Part shown: one piece after another, positions 1-8,974 of the stretch
Layout: each line of letters opens with the position of its first letter
How positions within the stretch are numbered: the first letter of the stretch is position 1
NCBI RefSeq assembly: GCF_019400745.1
Contig: NZ_WJIB01000005.1
Span: forward strand, 124,001-188,000
Direction of reading: 5' to 3'
Length of the DNA: 64,000 bases
Source: Cohnella sp. CFH 77786
Lineage (GTDB): Bacteria; Bacillota; Bacilli; Paenibacillales; Paenibacillaceae
Program-made: the position numbers and the translations under genes
The notes under the pieces: generated by a model
Databases searched by the model: none
Seen by the model: only the letters and a program-made list of their open reading frames with translations
What the model was told of the DNA's origin: nothing

Positions 1-2
1 CG

Positions 3-422
3 CAGCAGACGGCCAAGTTGACGATTAAGTACGATAGCGAAGAAGAACCTAATCCTACGTCTGACTATTACCCCATAGCGGTCGAGTTCGCCAATGATCA
101 TTACGTCGTGGACGAGGGAAGCGGCACCGTGACGTTGTCCGTCGTCCGTGAAGACGGCTCGTTTTGGGAATCCTATGTGGAATACTGCTTTTGCAACCAA
201 ACGGCCGTAAATGGGAAGGATTACTACGGCATCTCCGGTACCTTGAAATTCGATATTTACGAAAGGAGAAAGACGATTACGGTCAAAATCGTAGACGACG
301 AAATTCCGGAATCGCTGGAAACGTTCGGCGTTTTCCTAAGAAAACCGGGCGGAGGTTGGACCATACTCGGCCCGAAAAGCAAGACCTGGATCAGCATCGT
401 GGATAATGATTCCTCGCCATAA
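3..422 (+). CDS. Calx-beta domain protein, 3' fragment
   Basis: The reading frame is open from the left edge, so this is the C-terminal end of a longer protein. The fragment carries a Calx-beta fold signature: a stretch like YVVDEGSGTVTLSVVREDG, then the TAVNGKDYYGISGTLKFD block, then the acidic VDDEIPESLETF strand, ending in SIVDNDSSP. Calx-beta modules are extracellular, Ca2+-binding, adhesion-type domains that usually occur in tandem in large secreted proteins. A TTG at 18 could start a 134-residue protein, but no convincing ribosome site precedes it. Function beyond a surface or secreted role cannot be read from this piece. Confidence 0.75.
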   Translation, partial: QQTAKLTIKYDSEEEPNPTSDYYPIAVEFANDHYVVDEGSGTVTLSVVREDGSFWESYVEYCFCNQTAVNGKDYYGISGTLKFDIYERRKTITVKIVDDEIPESLETFGVFLRKPGGGWTILGPKSKTWISIVDNDSSP

Positions 423-493
423 TCCGTTTGCGATCCAAACCGAAGCCCGCTGGTAAGGCATCGGCTTCACTATGAACCGGCAGGTGATCCTTC

Positions 494-1942
494 TTGGAAA
501 GAATTGTCTTCTTATTGCTCCTCATTTTCGCGATCGCGATTCCCTTGCCTGCGTTCGCCCAAGAGGAAGCAGCCGGTGGCAAACTAATCCGCGACCCGAA
601 GCTGGAGGACGAAATCAGGCAAGCGCTGTCCATCCGCAACCGATCGGTCACGAAGGACGATTTGCTGAAGCTCAGGAAGCTGGCTTTGCCGAATGAGAGA
701 ATCCACAGTTTGGAAGGATTGGAATTCGCGGCTGGGCTGGAGGAGATCGATCTCAGCGGCAACCGGATCCGCGACGTCGCGCCGTTACGGTCTTTACAAA
801 GGCTTCGCATTCTGGATTTGAGCGATAACCGTATCTCGGACATTCGTCCTTTAAGCGGACTCTCTTCCCTCATTCATTTGAATATGAGCTTGAACTCGGT
901 GAAAGATCTGGCACCGCTCTCCGGATTGGCTAACTTGGTATACCTGCAAGCGAATTACAATCGAATTCGGGACCTTTCCCCGATCGGAGAGATGAAAAAA
1001 CTCGAAAGCCTGTTTCTGTTCGGCAATCGTATCTCCGACCTGAAACCGCTGGGCAAGCGGATGAAAGCCAAGCAGAACAGGTTGCTTCGTCTGGACGTCC
1101 GGGGCAATCCGCTCGCGCAGACTATGCAACTTTGGATCGACTCCGCGAAGAAGGAGAAGCCGATCGATCTTTTTTTCGATCCGCCGCGGGCGCCGGCCAT
1201 CGATTTTGATATCCCCATTCTGATCGACGGCGAGCTTCAACCGTTCAGCGGACAAGCCGTTATTCTCCAAAACCGGGCTTTCGTGCCCATGCGTGCCTTA
1301 TTCGAAAAGCTTGGCTTCGATATCAAGTGGGAGAAAGGAGGAATCCTTGCAAGCAAAGCGGACACGGTCATCCGGCTGGAAGTCGGTTCTCCCAAGGCTT
1401 ATGTCAATGGCAGCGAAAAGGAACTGGAAGCGGCCCCCGTTCAGCAAAACGGAACGGTGCTCGTTCCTCTTCGGTTCGTAGCCGAGAACGCGGGATCGCA
1501 CCTAGTCTGGGAGCGAACCGCGCAGGCCGTCATCCTGACTACCGATCCGACGGCAACTCGGTTTCGCCACGGATTCGAGCTGGTGCGCGATTCCGGGGAG
1601 GACGATGCCGCACCTTTCAAGTTCGTATCCGCGTCCGGAGATCAACTCCTGCCGGACCGTTACATATCGGCGGAGCCGTTCCGGGACGGTTTGGCCGTCG
1701 TCAGAAGACGAGACGGCAACTGGGCGCTCGTCAACTTCAAGGGCGAATACGTGCTCTATTCTCCTTACAAGCTCACCGGGCTGTCGGAAGGCCTTGTTCT
1801 GTTCCGCGGCAAGGACGGCTGGGGGTATCTCGATACGTCCGGCGAAGTCGCGATCGAGGCGGATTATGAGCAAGCGAACCCGTTCCGGGAAGGGAAAGCC
1901 GATGTCATCTTCGATGGAACGTCCATGACGCTGACAAGATAA
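494..1942 (+). CDS. Secreted LRR / copper-amine-oxidase-like / WG-repeat protein
   Basis: A 482-residue exported protein of three modules. Residues 1-22 form a signal peptide (hydrophobic core, ending ALPAFAQ-like). Residues about 60-205 hold five or six 22-residue leucine-rich repeats of the internalin/SDS22 type (LEEIDLSGNRIRDVAPL pattern). Residues about 240-350 match the copper amine oxidase N-terminal-like domain, a cell-wall module common in Paenibacillaceae (FVPMRALFEKLGF, LVPLRFVAENAG). The C-terminus has WG/KWG-type repeats (GWGYLDTSGEVAIEADYE). The start is TTG at 494, behind AGGTGAT. A likely role is surface protein-protein contact; no catalytic motif is visible. A clear terminator follows. 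Confidence 0.8.
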   Translation: MERIVFLLLLIFAIAIPLPAFAQEEAAGGKLIRDPKLEDEIRQALSIRNRSVTKDDLLKLRKLALPNERIHSLEGLEFAAGLEEIDLSGNRIRDVAPLRSLQRLRILDLSDNRISDIRPLSGLSSLIHLNMSLNSVKDLAPLSGLANLVYLQANYNRIRDLSPIGEMKKLESLFLFGNRISDLKPLGKRMKAKQNRLLRLDVRGNPLAQTMQLWIDSAKKEKPIDLFFDPPRAPAIDFDIPILIDGELQPFSGQAVILQNRAFVPMRALFEKLGFDIKWEKGGILASKADTVIRLEVGSPKAYVNGSEKELEAAPVQQNGTVLVPLRFVAENAGSHLVWERTAQAVILTTDPTATRFRHGFELVRDSGEDDAAPFKFVSASGDQLLPDRYISAEPFRDGLAVVRRRDGNWALVNFKGEYVLYSPYKLTGLSEGLVLFRGKDGWGYLDTSGEVAIEADYEQANPFREGKADVIFDGTSMTLTR

Positions 1943-1956
1943 GCTGAAATACAGGA

Positions 1957-1980
1957 AGCGCCCTCGCTCGCGAGGGCGCT
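1957..1980 (+). terminator. Intrinsic terminator after the LRR protein
   Basis: A perfect 10-bp stem (AGCGCCCTCG paired with CGAGGGCGCT) closes a CTCG loop and is followed by TTTGT. The T tract is short but the stem is strong. It lies 15 bp past the stop codon and could also serve the convergent SpoIIP-like gene. Confidence 0.75.
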
Positions 1981-2006
1981 TTGTCGCAGCGGCGGCATAT
2001 GCTTGT

Positions 2007-3491
2007 TCAATAACCCGCCAGCCTTAGCCGGTTGATCGCGTCCGCCAGGACGTCGATCGTACGATTCGACTCGGCAAGCGTATTGTAGACGCCGCCGATC
2101 TCGATCAGCGCGCTTGTCGGGGACAGGTTCTGGTTGTACCAGCCGTTCCCCGCGCTTCGGTCTTTGTAATAGATTCCCCTGGACATGCCCGGGTATTTGG
2201 CTTCGATCAGGCCTTGTAATTTCTTCGCGAAGGCATCGTTCTTCTTCCAGTCCGGATTTTCAAGCCCGATGACGAAATAGAGCCGGGCGTAGCTTACTCC
2301 CCCGATATTTACGGTTGTGGAAGCGCGGGAACTAGTATCCCGGTGAAGATCGAACACGTATTTGATTTGCGGATGGGCGGCCATTTCCCGTTTGACCGTT
2401 TGCTCCGAGTAAACGTACGATTTCCCATAGCTGAAGGCGCTGCCGTAGATCGATGGGTAATCGTCCGTCGTGTGGTAGACTTCCGCGCCTTGGCTGCGCA
2501 GGTTTTGCGCGAGGCGTTCCCCTAAGAGCTGGACATTCCGCGTGGCGTCAAACGCTTTGTCCGGATCCGTAACGCCCGGCAGCAACGAGAGGAACGATTC
2601 CCGGTTGTGGGAATGGTAAATCAGGACGCCGGACCCCTGGGCCGCCTGGCTCTGCGGGGCGGACATGTGCACGATCAGGCTGTTCCGGTCGCCGCTGTTC
2701 ACGACTTGGTAAGCTGCCGGCTGTTTCAGGTCGGCAACGATTCGGATGGTGGAAGTAGCGCTGTCATATAAGGAGTATCTGACCGCGGACACCAAAGCAT
2801 CGGTTGCGGGGACGTCCGGGAGCGTTCCCTCGGCGCCATCGTCGGCATCCGGAAACGCTTTCCCGAACGTTAGCCCGGGAATGTCGACGACGAGCCTGTC
2901 GGGATTCGATAGCATCGTAACGCTTGGCGTCACGGGACCTCCCGTTTTGACGACCAATTGGTTGTTCACGTAGAAGATTGCCCGCAGAATCGGATATTCC
3001 CCGCCCGGAATGGGCGGAACGGAAGGTTCCGTCGCCGGATCGCTGCCGGAGACCTGGATGTCGGAAGACCAGAGATTGATGGACCGCGTCGGCTTGTCCC
3101 AACGAACCAGAATGCCGAGCTGTTCGGCGATGAAGCGGAGAGGCAGCAGCATGGTGCTGCCTGCGATCATGGGGGGCTGCTCCAAGGAGACGGTGTTGCC
3201 GCTCACGAGGGCACGCGGCTGATTGACGGTTAAGGACAGCACGGTCTGTCCTCGGGTTATGGTGGCGGTACGGCTCTTGCGGTCCCAACCGACTTCGGCG
3301 CCGAGCGCCTCGGAGATGATCCGGGCCGGGACCATCGTTGTCTGTTTCACGATGCGGGGCGGCTCGGAGGGCTGCAGCTTACGGCCGTCCAGGAACAGTT
3401 GCAGCTGCTGCGATTGGGCGGCCTGGGCCGCCGGAAGCAATACGGAAAGGATCAAGAGTACGAACATCAGGAAAGAAACCGGTCTTTTCAT
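2007..3491 (-). CDS. SpoIIP-type cell-wall hydrolase with CuAO-like and AMIN domains
   Basis: 494 residues. The N-terminal signal/anchor (KRPVSFLMFVLLILSVLL) is followed by a copper amine oxidase N-terminal-like domain (about 30-145; MVPARIISEALGAEVGWD, LLPLRFIAEQLG), an AMIN-type domain (about 170-280) and a C-terminal SpoIIP domain (about 285-494) with the family signatures IYHSHNRESF, FDLHRDTSSR and ALIEIGG, which supply the putative zinc ligands. SpoIIP cleaves peptidoglycan during engulfment in sporulation, but canonical SpoIIP lacks these two N-terminal modules, so this is probably a paralogue working in the vegetative or spore wall. The start was set at ATG 3491 because GAGGTG sits 5-6 bases upstream; a longer start at 3527 has no ribosome site. 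Confidence 0.85.
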   Translation of the reverse strand: MKRPVSFLMFVLLILSVLLPAAQAAQSQQLQLFLDGRKLQPSEPPRIVKQTTMVPARIISEALGAEVGWDRKSRTATITRGQTVLSLTVNQPRALVSGNTVSLEQPPMIAGSTMLLPLRFIAEQLGILVRWDKPTRSINLWSSDIQVSGSDPATEPSVPPIPGGEYPILRAIFYVNNQLVVKTGGPVTPSVTMLSNPDRLVVDIPGLTFGKAFPDADDGAEGTLPDVPATDALVSAVRYSLYDSATSTIRIVADLKQPAAYQVVNSGDRNSLIVHMSAPQSQAAQGSGVLIYHSHNRESFLSLLPGVTDPDKAFDATRNVQLLGERLAQNLRSQGAEVYHTTDDYPSIYGSAFSYGKSYVYSEQTVKREMAAHPQIKYVFDLHRDTSSRASTTVNIGGVSYARLYFVIGLENPDWKKNDAFAKKLQGLIEAKYPGMSRGIYYKDRSAGNGWYNQNLSPTSALIEIGGVYNTLAESNRTIDVLADAINRLRLAGY

Positions 3492-3737
3492 TCTGCACCT
3501 CAATCTAGTTGTTATAGATTGAGACACGAAAGAGGGTCAAAAGTTTCTAAAGCTAGAGGATTTGTTCATCCAAATGAGAGAAATATCATGATGGGCCGGA
3601 ATGCCAATTGAGGGACTTCCTGATGACCTCTTTCCCGAAGATTTTTTGCGATTGGCTTGGGAAGGAAAAATGTGGATGAAAAAGAAATAGATATAGAAGG
3701 GATTCCCGCAGGAGTGGAAGGAGAGGACGAAACGAAG

Positions 3738-5432
3738 ATGAAATTCAACGTGTTCCCTTATGAACGGCCGGACGTGAAGAAGCTGGAACAGCTTTTCAAG
3801 GATCGGATCGCTTCCTTCGAGGCGGCTCAGAGCTACGAAGAGCAAAGCCGGGTCATGGCGTCGATCAACGAGTTGCGCAATGCTTTCGATACGAAAACCA
3901 CGATCGTATCGGTTCGGCATTCCATCGACACCACCGACGAATTCTACAAAGCCGAGCAGGACTTCATGGATGAGGTGAAACCCGTCGTCCAAGAGTACGT
4001 GACGAATTTTTACCGGGTGCTGGCCCAGTCCCGTTTCCGGGCGGAATTGGAGCAGGAGTGGGGGAGCCAGCTGTTCCGGCTTGCCGAGCTGTCGCTCAAG
4101 ACGTTCCGTCCGGAAATCATCGAGGACTTGCAGCAAGAGAACAAGCTGACGACGGAATACGCGATGCTCATCGCATCCGCCAAAATTCCGTTCGAAGGCG
4201 AAGAGCGGACGCTCGCCCAATTGACCCCGTTCGAGCAGTCGACGGATCGGGACGTGCGCAGAAGGGCCGCGGAAGCGCGATACAGGTTTATGGCCGACCA
4301 TGAAGCGGATTTCGACCGGATTTACGACGAGCTCGTCAAGGTCCGGACGAATATCGCGAAGAAGCTGGGCTACGACAACTTCATTCAGCTCGGTTACGAT
4401 CGAATGAGCCGCACGGATTACAATGAAGGGATGGTCCGGAATTTCCGCCGCCAGGTGCTGGAGCACATCGTCCCGGAGGCGACCAAGCTGAAAGAACGGC
4501 AGCGCAGCCGGATTTCGGTCGAGCGGCTCCGCTATTATGACGAAGGATTCAGCTTCCCATCGGGCAACGCGAAGCCCAAGGGAGGTCCCGAATGGATTAT
4601 GAACAATGGGGCCAAGATGTACGAAGAGCTGTCGCCGGAAACGCACGAGTTCTACTCGTTCATGGTCGAGAACGGCTTGATGGACCTCGTCAGCAAGAAA
4701 GGCAAACAAAGCGGAGGCTACTGCACGTATTTCAGCGAATACGGGGCCCCGTTCATTTTCTCCAATTTCAACGGTACCTCGGGCGATATCGACGTGCTGA
4801 CGCACGAAGTCGGCCATGCGTTCCAAGTGTACCAGAGCAGGGGCTTCAAGGTGCCGGAATACAGCTTTCCGACCTACGAAGCGTGCGAGATCCATTCGAT
4901 GAGCATGGAGTTTTTCGCTTGGCCATGGATGGAGCTGTTCTTCCAAGACGAGGCGGAGAAATACCGGTTCGACCATCTCGCCCAGTCGCTGCTGATCATT
5001 CCCTACCTGGTCACGGTTGACGAGTTCCAGCATTACGTGTACGACAATCCGGACGCGACGCCGGAGGAGCGCAAGCAGGCCTGGCGGACCATCGAGCGCA
5101 AATATTTGCCCCACCGGGATTACGACGGCAACGATTACCTGGAGGGCGGCGGCTACTGGCATAGGCAGGGCCATATCTTCCACACGCCGTTCTATTACAT
5201 CGATTATGCGTTGGCCCAGCTTTGCGCCTTTCAATTCTGGAAACGAATGAACGAGGACTGGAAGTCGTCATGGGCGGACTACCTTAAGCTGTGTCAAGCC
5301 GGCGGCAGCCGATCGTTCGTCGAGCTGGTGGAATACGCAGGCCTCCAATCCCCGTTCGCGGACGGATGCATCGAGTCGGTCGTGGGCGTGATCGAAACCT
5401 GGCTGGGCAAGGTAGACGACACTCGGCTCTAG
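3738..5432 (+). CDS. pepF: M3 family oligoendopeptidase F
   Basis: 564 residues, the usual length for this M3 metallopeptidase group. The zinc site HEVGH is at residues 356-360, and the third ligand is Glu384 in the conserved EIHSMSMEF block. It cleaves short cytoplasmic peptides of roughly 6-17 residues, so it serves peptide turnover. The N-terminal helical region (MKFNVFPYERPDV onward) matches the family start, so ATG 3738 was chosen, preceded by AAGGAGAGG; in-frame starts at 3657 or 3672 would add a poorly conserved tail. The gene is monocistronic, with a hairpin 50 bp downstream. No signal peptide is present. Confidence 0.92.
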   Translation: MKFNVFPYERPDVKKLEQLFKDRIASFEAAQSYEEQSRVMASINELRNAFDTKTTIVSVRHSIDTTDEFYKAEQDFMDEVKPVVQEYVTNFYRVLAQSRFRAELEQEWGSQLFRLAELSLKTFRPEIIEDLQQENKLTTEYAMLIASAKIPFEGEERTLAQLTPFEQSTDRDVRRRAAEARYRFMADHEADFDRIYDELVKVRTNIAKKLGYDNFIQLGYDRMSRTDYNEGMVRNFRRQVLEHIVPEATKLKERQRSRISVERLRYYDEGFSFPSGNAKPKGGPEWIMNNGAKMYEELSPETHEFYSFMVENGLMDLVSKKGKQSGGYCTYFSEYGAPFIFSNFNGTSGDIDVLTHEVGHAFQVYQSRGFKVPEYSFPTYEACEIHSMSMEFFAWPWMELFFQDEAEKYRFDHLAQSLLIIPYLVTVDEFQHYVYDNPDATPEERKQAWRTIERKYLPHRDYDGNDYLEGGGYWHRQGHIFHTPFYYIDYALAQLCAFQFWKRMNEDWKSSWADYLKLCQAGGSRSFVELVEYAGLQSPFADGCIESVVGVIETWLGKVDDTRL

Positions 5433-5481
5433 CATAAGGCACTCCGTCGGCATCGCCGGAGGTATCGGAAGATTGCCGTAT

Positions 5482-5517
5482 AAGTCCCGTATCGCAGCCA
5501 TGGCGATCACGGGACTT
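5482..5517 (+). terminator. Probable terminator after pepF
   Basis: AAGTCCCGT-ATCGC pairs with GCGAT(C)ACGGGACTT through about 14 base pairs with one bulged base and a 7-nt loop, followed by CTGTATTGTT. The T tract is poor, so termination may be partial. Confidence 0.5.
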
Positions 5518-5572
5518 CTGTATTGTTCCCGCCGCCTTCGGGGGAAAATGGGGATATAGGCGGTGAATACGC

Positions 5573-6283
5573 ATGACGAAGACGGCGGTTCCCCCGGAAT
5601 GGGACGTTTATTTGCTCGCGGGTGTCGGTTCATCGAGAAGCCTGTTCGCCGAATGCAAAGAAGAACTGAGACTGCGGTTCCGCGAAGCGGGAAGGGAGCC
5701 GGTCATCCGCGAACTGTTTCCCTATGGCGACCATACGATCCGGCTGTGGCGCCAAGTGGCGGAGGTGGGCGCCGATTTGGCGCGGCTTCGCGGCTTCTTG
5801 CGTTCGGGCGGCCGGGAAGCCGCCGCCGAAGTGCGGAAATGGTCATCCGGACGACCCGTTCTGTTCATCGGGCACAGCGGAGGCTGCGTAGCCTCGTATC
5901 ATGCGGCGGCCCGCTTGATGGACGAGAGGGCGATCCCGGATTTCCGGATCGTGCAGGTCGGATCCCCGAAAGTGCCGATTCGTCCCGCTTACCGGGACAA
6001 AGTCAGCTATTTGGTCGCGGTGGACGAGAGAGGAACGTGCAGAGATCCGATTACGTGGTTGGGCAGCTGGAGCGGTTGGAGCCGGAACCGCCATGGCGTC
6101 TGGTATTGGAACCGGAAGAAGTACGCTCCGGGCCATATCGGCCAAATCATGATGATCGGCGGACACGAGCATTATTTTCGAAGCGACGGGAGTTACGTGC
6201 ATCCGGAGCGGGGATCCAATTTGAAGCTGACGGTGAATTCGATCTGGGACAGGGTAGCGGAACAATCGGTCGAAGTCACGTGA
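5573..6283 (+). CDS. Lipase-like alpha/beta-hydrolase family protein
   Basis: 236 residues, cytoplasmic by composition. The nucleophile-elbow motif is GHSGG with Ser102 as candidate nucleophile, placed after a beta-strand (RPVLFI) as in class-3-lipase and related alpha/beta hydrolases. An aspartate in the VAVDERGT segment and the C-terminal His of GGHEHYF could complete the triad. The gene starts at ATG 5573 with GGCGGTG upstream. Substrate cannot be deduced. It sits alone between pepF and the convergent molybdate-regulator gene. Confidence 0.6.
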   Translation: MTKTAVPPEWDVYLLAGVGSSRSLFAECKEELRLRFREAGREPVIRELFPYGDHTIRLWRQVAEVGADLARLRGFLRSGGREAAAEVRKWSSGRPVLFIGHSGGCVASYHAAARLMDERAIPDFRIVQVGSPKVPIRPAYRDKVSYLVAVDERGTCRDPITWLGSWSGWSRNRHGVWYWNRKKYAPGHIGQIMMIGGHEHYFRSDGSYVHPERGSNLKLTVNSIWDRVAEQSVEVT

Positions 6284-6335
6284 GGGCCGGATACTTTCAA
6301 GCCTGTATGCTATGGAGGGAGGAAGAGCGGGCGGC

Positions 6336-7298
6336 TTACGTTTCGAAGAGGATCTCTCCCGTTCGTGTCAGGTCGTACCCTGCTATGGTGCCGAGCTCCT
6401 TGCGGAAGTTATCGGACCGCAGGATCTCAAGCAAAGCAGGAAGCCAAGGCTGAGTGTTCCGGTTTTTCAGCACGACGAGATCGTAGCGTTCCCGAATCAA
6501 GGGAATGAAGTCGAGTTGACCGACGATGAGGGCTGCTTTCTCGATCCCGACGCCGACGTCGGCTTCTCCTGAAGCCACTTTGGAAGCGACGCCCAGATGG
6601 TTCGTTTGCTCGAAGGCATACCCGTCAAGCTGCTCGGGCTTGATTCCGTGCAGCCGAAGCTGTTCGTCCAGCAGCACGCGGGCTCCGGAGCCCTTCTCGC
6701 GGTTGACGAGGCGCAGTCCCGGATTGCCTAAGTCCTCCCATGTGCGGATCCCCAGCGGATTGCCTTGGCGGACATACAAGCCCGCGTTCCGGGACAAGAG
6801 ATTGACGACCAGGAAGGAGAAACCGACGAATAGCTTGCGAACGTAAGGCAGGTTGTATTCTCCGGTATCGCCGTCCAGCAGATGCGTGCTCACGATGTCG
6901 GATTCGCCGCGGTACATCGAGATCAAGCTGTCCATGCTGCCGACGTACGACCGCAGCGGGCGAAAGCCCGTGATCCGTTTCTCCATATGCTTAGTCAAAA
7001 TATCGAGGCTGATGTCTTGTCCGGTAATGACGATGGGACGGATCCCGCCGACAGGCGTCTGAGGGAGAGCAGGAGCCGCGGGCAGATCGGACGGCGAGGA
7101 GTCGATCCGCACTTCGGTCCGCGGCGTTCCCCGGGTACGGCGTTTGTACGCCTCCAGGTCTTCCGCGTCCACGCGCAGCTGCTTGCCGACCCGGTAGGAG
7201 GGCAGTTCGCCGCGTTTGATCAGATCGTAAACGGTGAGCTTGGATATTTTGAGCAGCTTGGCGATTTCCTCCGCCGTGTAAGAGACCTCGCTCGACAT
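6336..7298 (-). CDS. HTH / periplasmic-binding-like transcriptional regulator (molybdate type)
   Basis: About 320 residues. The N-terminus (1-55) is an excisionase/MerR-like helix-turn-helix (YTAEEIAKLLKISKLTVYDLIKRGE). The rest (about 85-320) is a PBP-like domain related to ModA substrate-binding folds, as in one-component molybdate or tungstate regulators. The start is ATG 7298, behind GGGAGG (5-nt spacing). It lies downstream of modA-modB on the same strand, separated by 204 bp that contain stable hairpins and an extended -10 (TGATACAAT on the minus strand, 7340-7348), so it may be transcribed both with modAB and alone. It probably senses the oxyanion directly and binds the palindrome before modA. 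Confidence 0.75.
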   Translation of the reverse strand: MSSEVSYTAEEIAKLLKISKLTVYDLIKRGELPSYRVGKQLRVDAEDLEAYKRRTRGTPRTEVRIDSSPSDLPAAPALPQTPVGGIRPIVITGQDISLDILTKHMEKRITGFRPLRSYVGSMDSLISMYRGESDIVSTHLLDGDTGEYNLPYVRKLFVGFSFLVVNLLSRNAGLYVRQGNPLGIRTWEDLGNPGLRLVNREKGSGARVLLDEQLRLHGIKPEQLDGYAFEQTNHLGVASKVASGEADVGVGIEKAALIVGQLDFIPLIRERYDLVVLKNRNTQPWLPALLEILRSDNFRKELGTIAGYDLTRTGEILFET

Positions 7299-7502
7299 GG
7301 ACACCCTCCCGATGGTTGCGGCCGGCTTTTCTGTCCCCCATTGTATCACAAACGGTTGCGGTGAGCGTATAAGCATTGGTATAAAGCCCTTCCCGCCAGC
7401 AGTGTGACCGGTTGGAAGGGCTTAAGGCGATCAGCGGGGGCCTCTGGAGGACTCGAAACGAATTAACCCTCGAGAGGTTGGTTACTTTATTGGGGCTCAT
7501 TT
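7299..7502 (-). promoter_or_regulatory. Structured modB-regulator intergenic region
   Basis: These 204 bp hold two foldable elements on the minus strand. One pairs CCTCT-C-GAGG with CCTC-C-AGAGG around an inner TCG/CGA hairpin (about 7432-7475). The other pairs AAGCCCTTCC with GGAAGGGCTT across a 19-nt loop (about 7383-7424). Neither is followed by a T run. A -10-like TACAAT (7340-7345) follows, so this may be a leader or attenuator plus a promoter for the regulator. I could not match it confidently to the Moco riboswitch. Confidence 0.35.
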
Positions 7503-8168
7503 TCACGTCTGCTTCGTAAGTCTGTTGGAGAGGAGCAGCATCAGGAACGACAAGAGCAGCATCGAGCCGGACCAGGCCCAAGCCATTCGCATGCTCCCGC
7601 CGTCCGCAGCCACGTAGATGGCGGTCGGAATCGTCTGCGTTTTCCCAGGAATGTTGCCGGCCACCATAAGCGTCGCACCGAATTCGCCCAACCCGCGGCA
7701 GAAACCTAAGATATAGGCGGACGTAAGCGAACGGAAGGCGAGAGGCAGCGATACATACCGGAAAACCTGCCACTCGTTCGCCCCGATGGCCCTGGCGGCA
7801 TCCTCGAGATCGCAGTCGACGCTTTCGAAGCCGGTTTTCATGGCACGGTAGGCGAGGGGGAATGCGACTACCGTCGCAGCGATCGCCGCGGCCCCCCACG
7901 TGAACAGAATCGGTCCGCCGAACAACGCTTCGTACGTTTCGCCGATCCAACTGCGCCGCCCGAGCAGAACGAGCAGAAGGAGGCCGACGACCGTAGGAGG
8001 GAGCACTAACGGCAGCAGCAGGAGCGTTTCGACGACGCTTTTTCCGAAAAAGCGCGCTCGGGCCATTTTCCAGGCGATGAACAGCGACAACAGGAATACC
8101 AGAACGCTTGCGGCCAGCGAGATCTCGACGGAAAGCGCGATCGGTTCGAAAAAAAGGTTCCAATCCAT
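7503..8168 (-). CDS. modB: Molybdate ABC transporter permease ModB
   Basis: 221 residues with five or six membrane segments and the inner-membrane permease EAA loop (DAARAIGANEWQVFRYVSLP, about 141-160) that contacts the ATPase. The N-terminal MDWNLFFEPIALSVEIS and the GLGEFGATLMVAGNIPGKTQT block are characteristic of ModB. It moves molybdate across the membrane with ModA. It lies 5 bp after modA, so the two are co-transcribed. The usual third partner ModC (ATPase) is not encoded here; a housekeeping ATPase or a distant modC must supply energy. Confidence 0.93.
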   Translation of the reverse strand: MDWNLFFEPIALSVEISLAASVLVFLLSLFIAWKMARARFFGKSVVETLLLLPLVLPPTVVGLLLLVLLGRRSWIGETYEALFGGPILFTWGAAAIAATVVAFPLAYRAMKTGFESVDCDLEDAARAIGANEWQVFRYVSLPLAFRSLTSAYILGFCRGLGEFGATLMVAGNIPGKTQTIPTAIYVAADGGSMRMAWAWSGSMLLLSFLMLLLSNRLTKQT

Positions 8169-8173
8169 GCGGG

Positions 8174-8956
8174 TTATTCGGACAGCTTGAAGCCGTATTT
8201 CGTGAAGACGGCGCCGGCTTCCTTGGATTGGAGATAGACGAAGAAGGCTTTCGCTTCGGCAGGGTGCTTCGATTCCTTCACGATGCCGGCCGGGTAGACG
8301 ATCGGCGAATGCACGCCAGGGATGATTTTCAGGGCGATTCTCGCTTTCTTGGTCGTCAGCGCGTCGGTCTTGTAGACGAATCCGGCGTCGGCGTTTCCGG
8401 TTTCGACGTACGTCAATACCTGGCGGACGTCCTTCGCGTACACGAGTTTGTCCTGCAGCACGTCCCAGACTTTGCGGGCGGTCAAAGTTTCTTTGGCATA
8501 TTGTCCGGCGGGGACAGATTCCGGCTGTCCGATCGCGACGGTTTTGACCGCTTCGTCGGTGAGCTGCTTCACGGTCGTGAAGGTTAACTTGGAGTCGGCA
8601 GGAACGACCAACACCAATTCATTGAGCAGGATGGTCTTGTTCTCGCCGATGAGATCTTGTTTCGCAAGCGCGTCCACTTGCTTCTTGCCGGCGGAGAAGA
8701 AGAGATCGGCAGGGGCGCCTTGCTCGATCTGCTTCTGGAGCGTGCCGGACGAACCGTAATTGAACGTAACCTCGATGTCCGGATGTTGTTTTTCGTACAG
8801 TTTTCCGATTTCACCGAGGCTGTCTTTGAGGCTCGCGGCTGCGGAAACGAGAAGCTCCGTCTTCTTCTTGGCGGCCAGAGCAGGATGAATCGACGAGGAC
8901 AGGACGATTAGCAGCAAAGCGAGGGAAAGCATCGATATCCAGCGTATGGTGTTCAA
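8174..8956 (-). CDS. modA: Molybdate-binding lipoprotein/periplasmic-type protein ModA
   Basis: 260 residues. It has a signal peptide (about 1-29, ending HPALA) and the ModA signatures SAAASLKD, SSGTLQKQIEQGAPADLFFSA-type ligand loop, and YVETGNADAGFVYKTDA. It captures molybdate for NasC and other Mo enzymes. The start is TTG 8956 because an excellent AAGGAGG lies 8 bases upstream; an in-frame ATG at 9004 would put this ribosome site inside the gene. No lipobox Cys is visible, so anchoring may be by the uncleaved signal. The gene heads the modAB operon and follows a strong palindrome. Confidence 0.93.
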   Translation of the reverse strand: MNTIRWISMLSLALLLIVLSSSIHPALAAKKKTELLVSAAASLKDSLGEIGKLYEKQHPDIEVTFNYGSSGTLQKQIEQGAPADLFFSAGKKQVDALAKQDLIGENKTILLNELVLVVPADSKLTFTTVKQLTDEAVKTVAIGQPESVPAGQYAKETLTARKVWDVLQDKLVYAKDVRQVLTYVETGNADAGFVYKTDALTTKKARIALKIIPGVHSPIVYPAGIVKESKHPAEAKAFFVYLQSKEAGAVFTKYGFKLSE

Positions 8957-8974
8957 CCGGAATGCCTCCTTATC

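Noticed and set aside
7430-7500. tRNA-like segment (GTTTCGAGTCC resembling a T-arm)
   Set aside because: No acceptor stem, anticodon arm or D-arm can be drawn around it.
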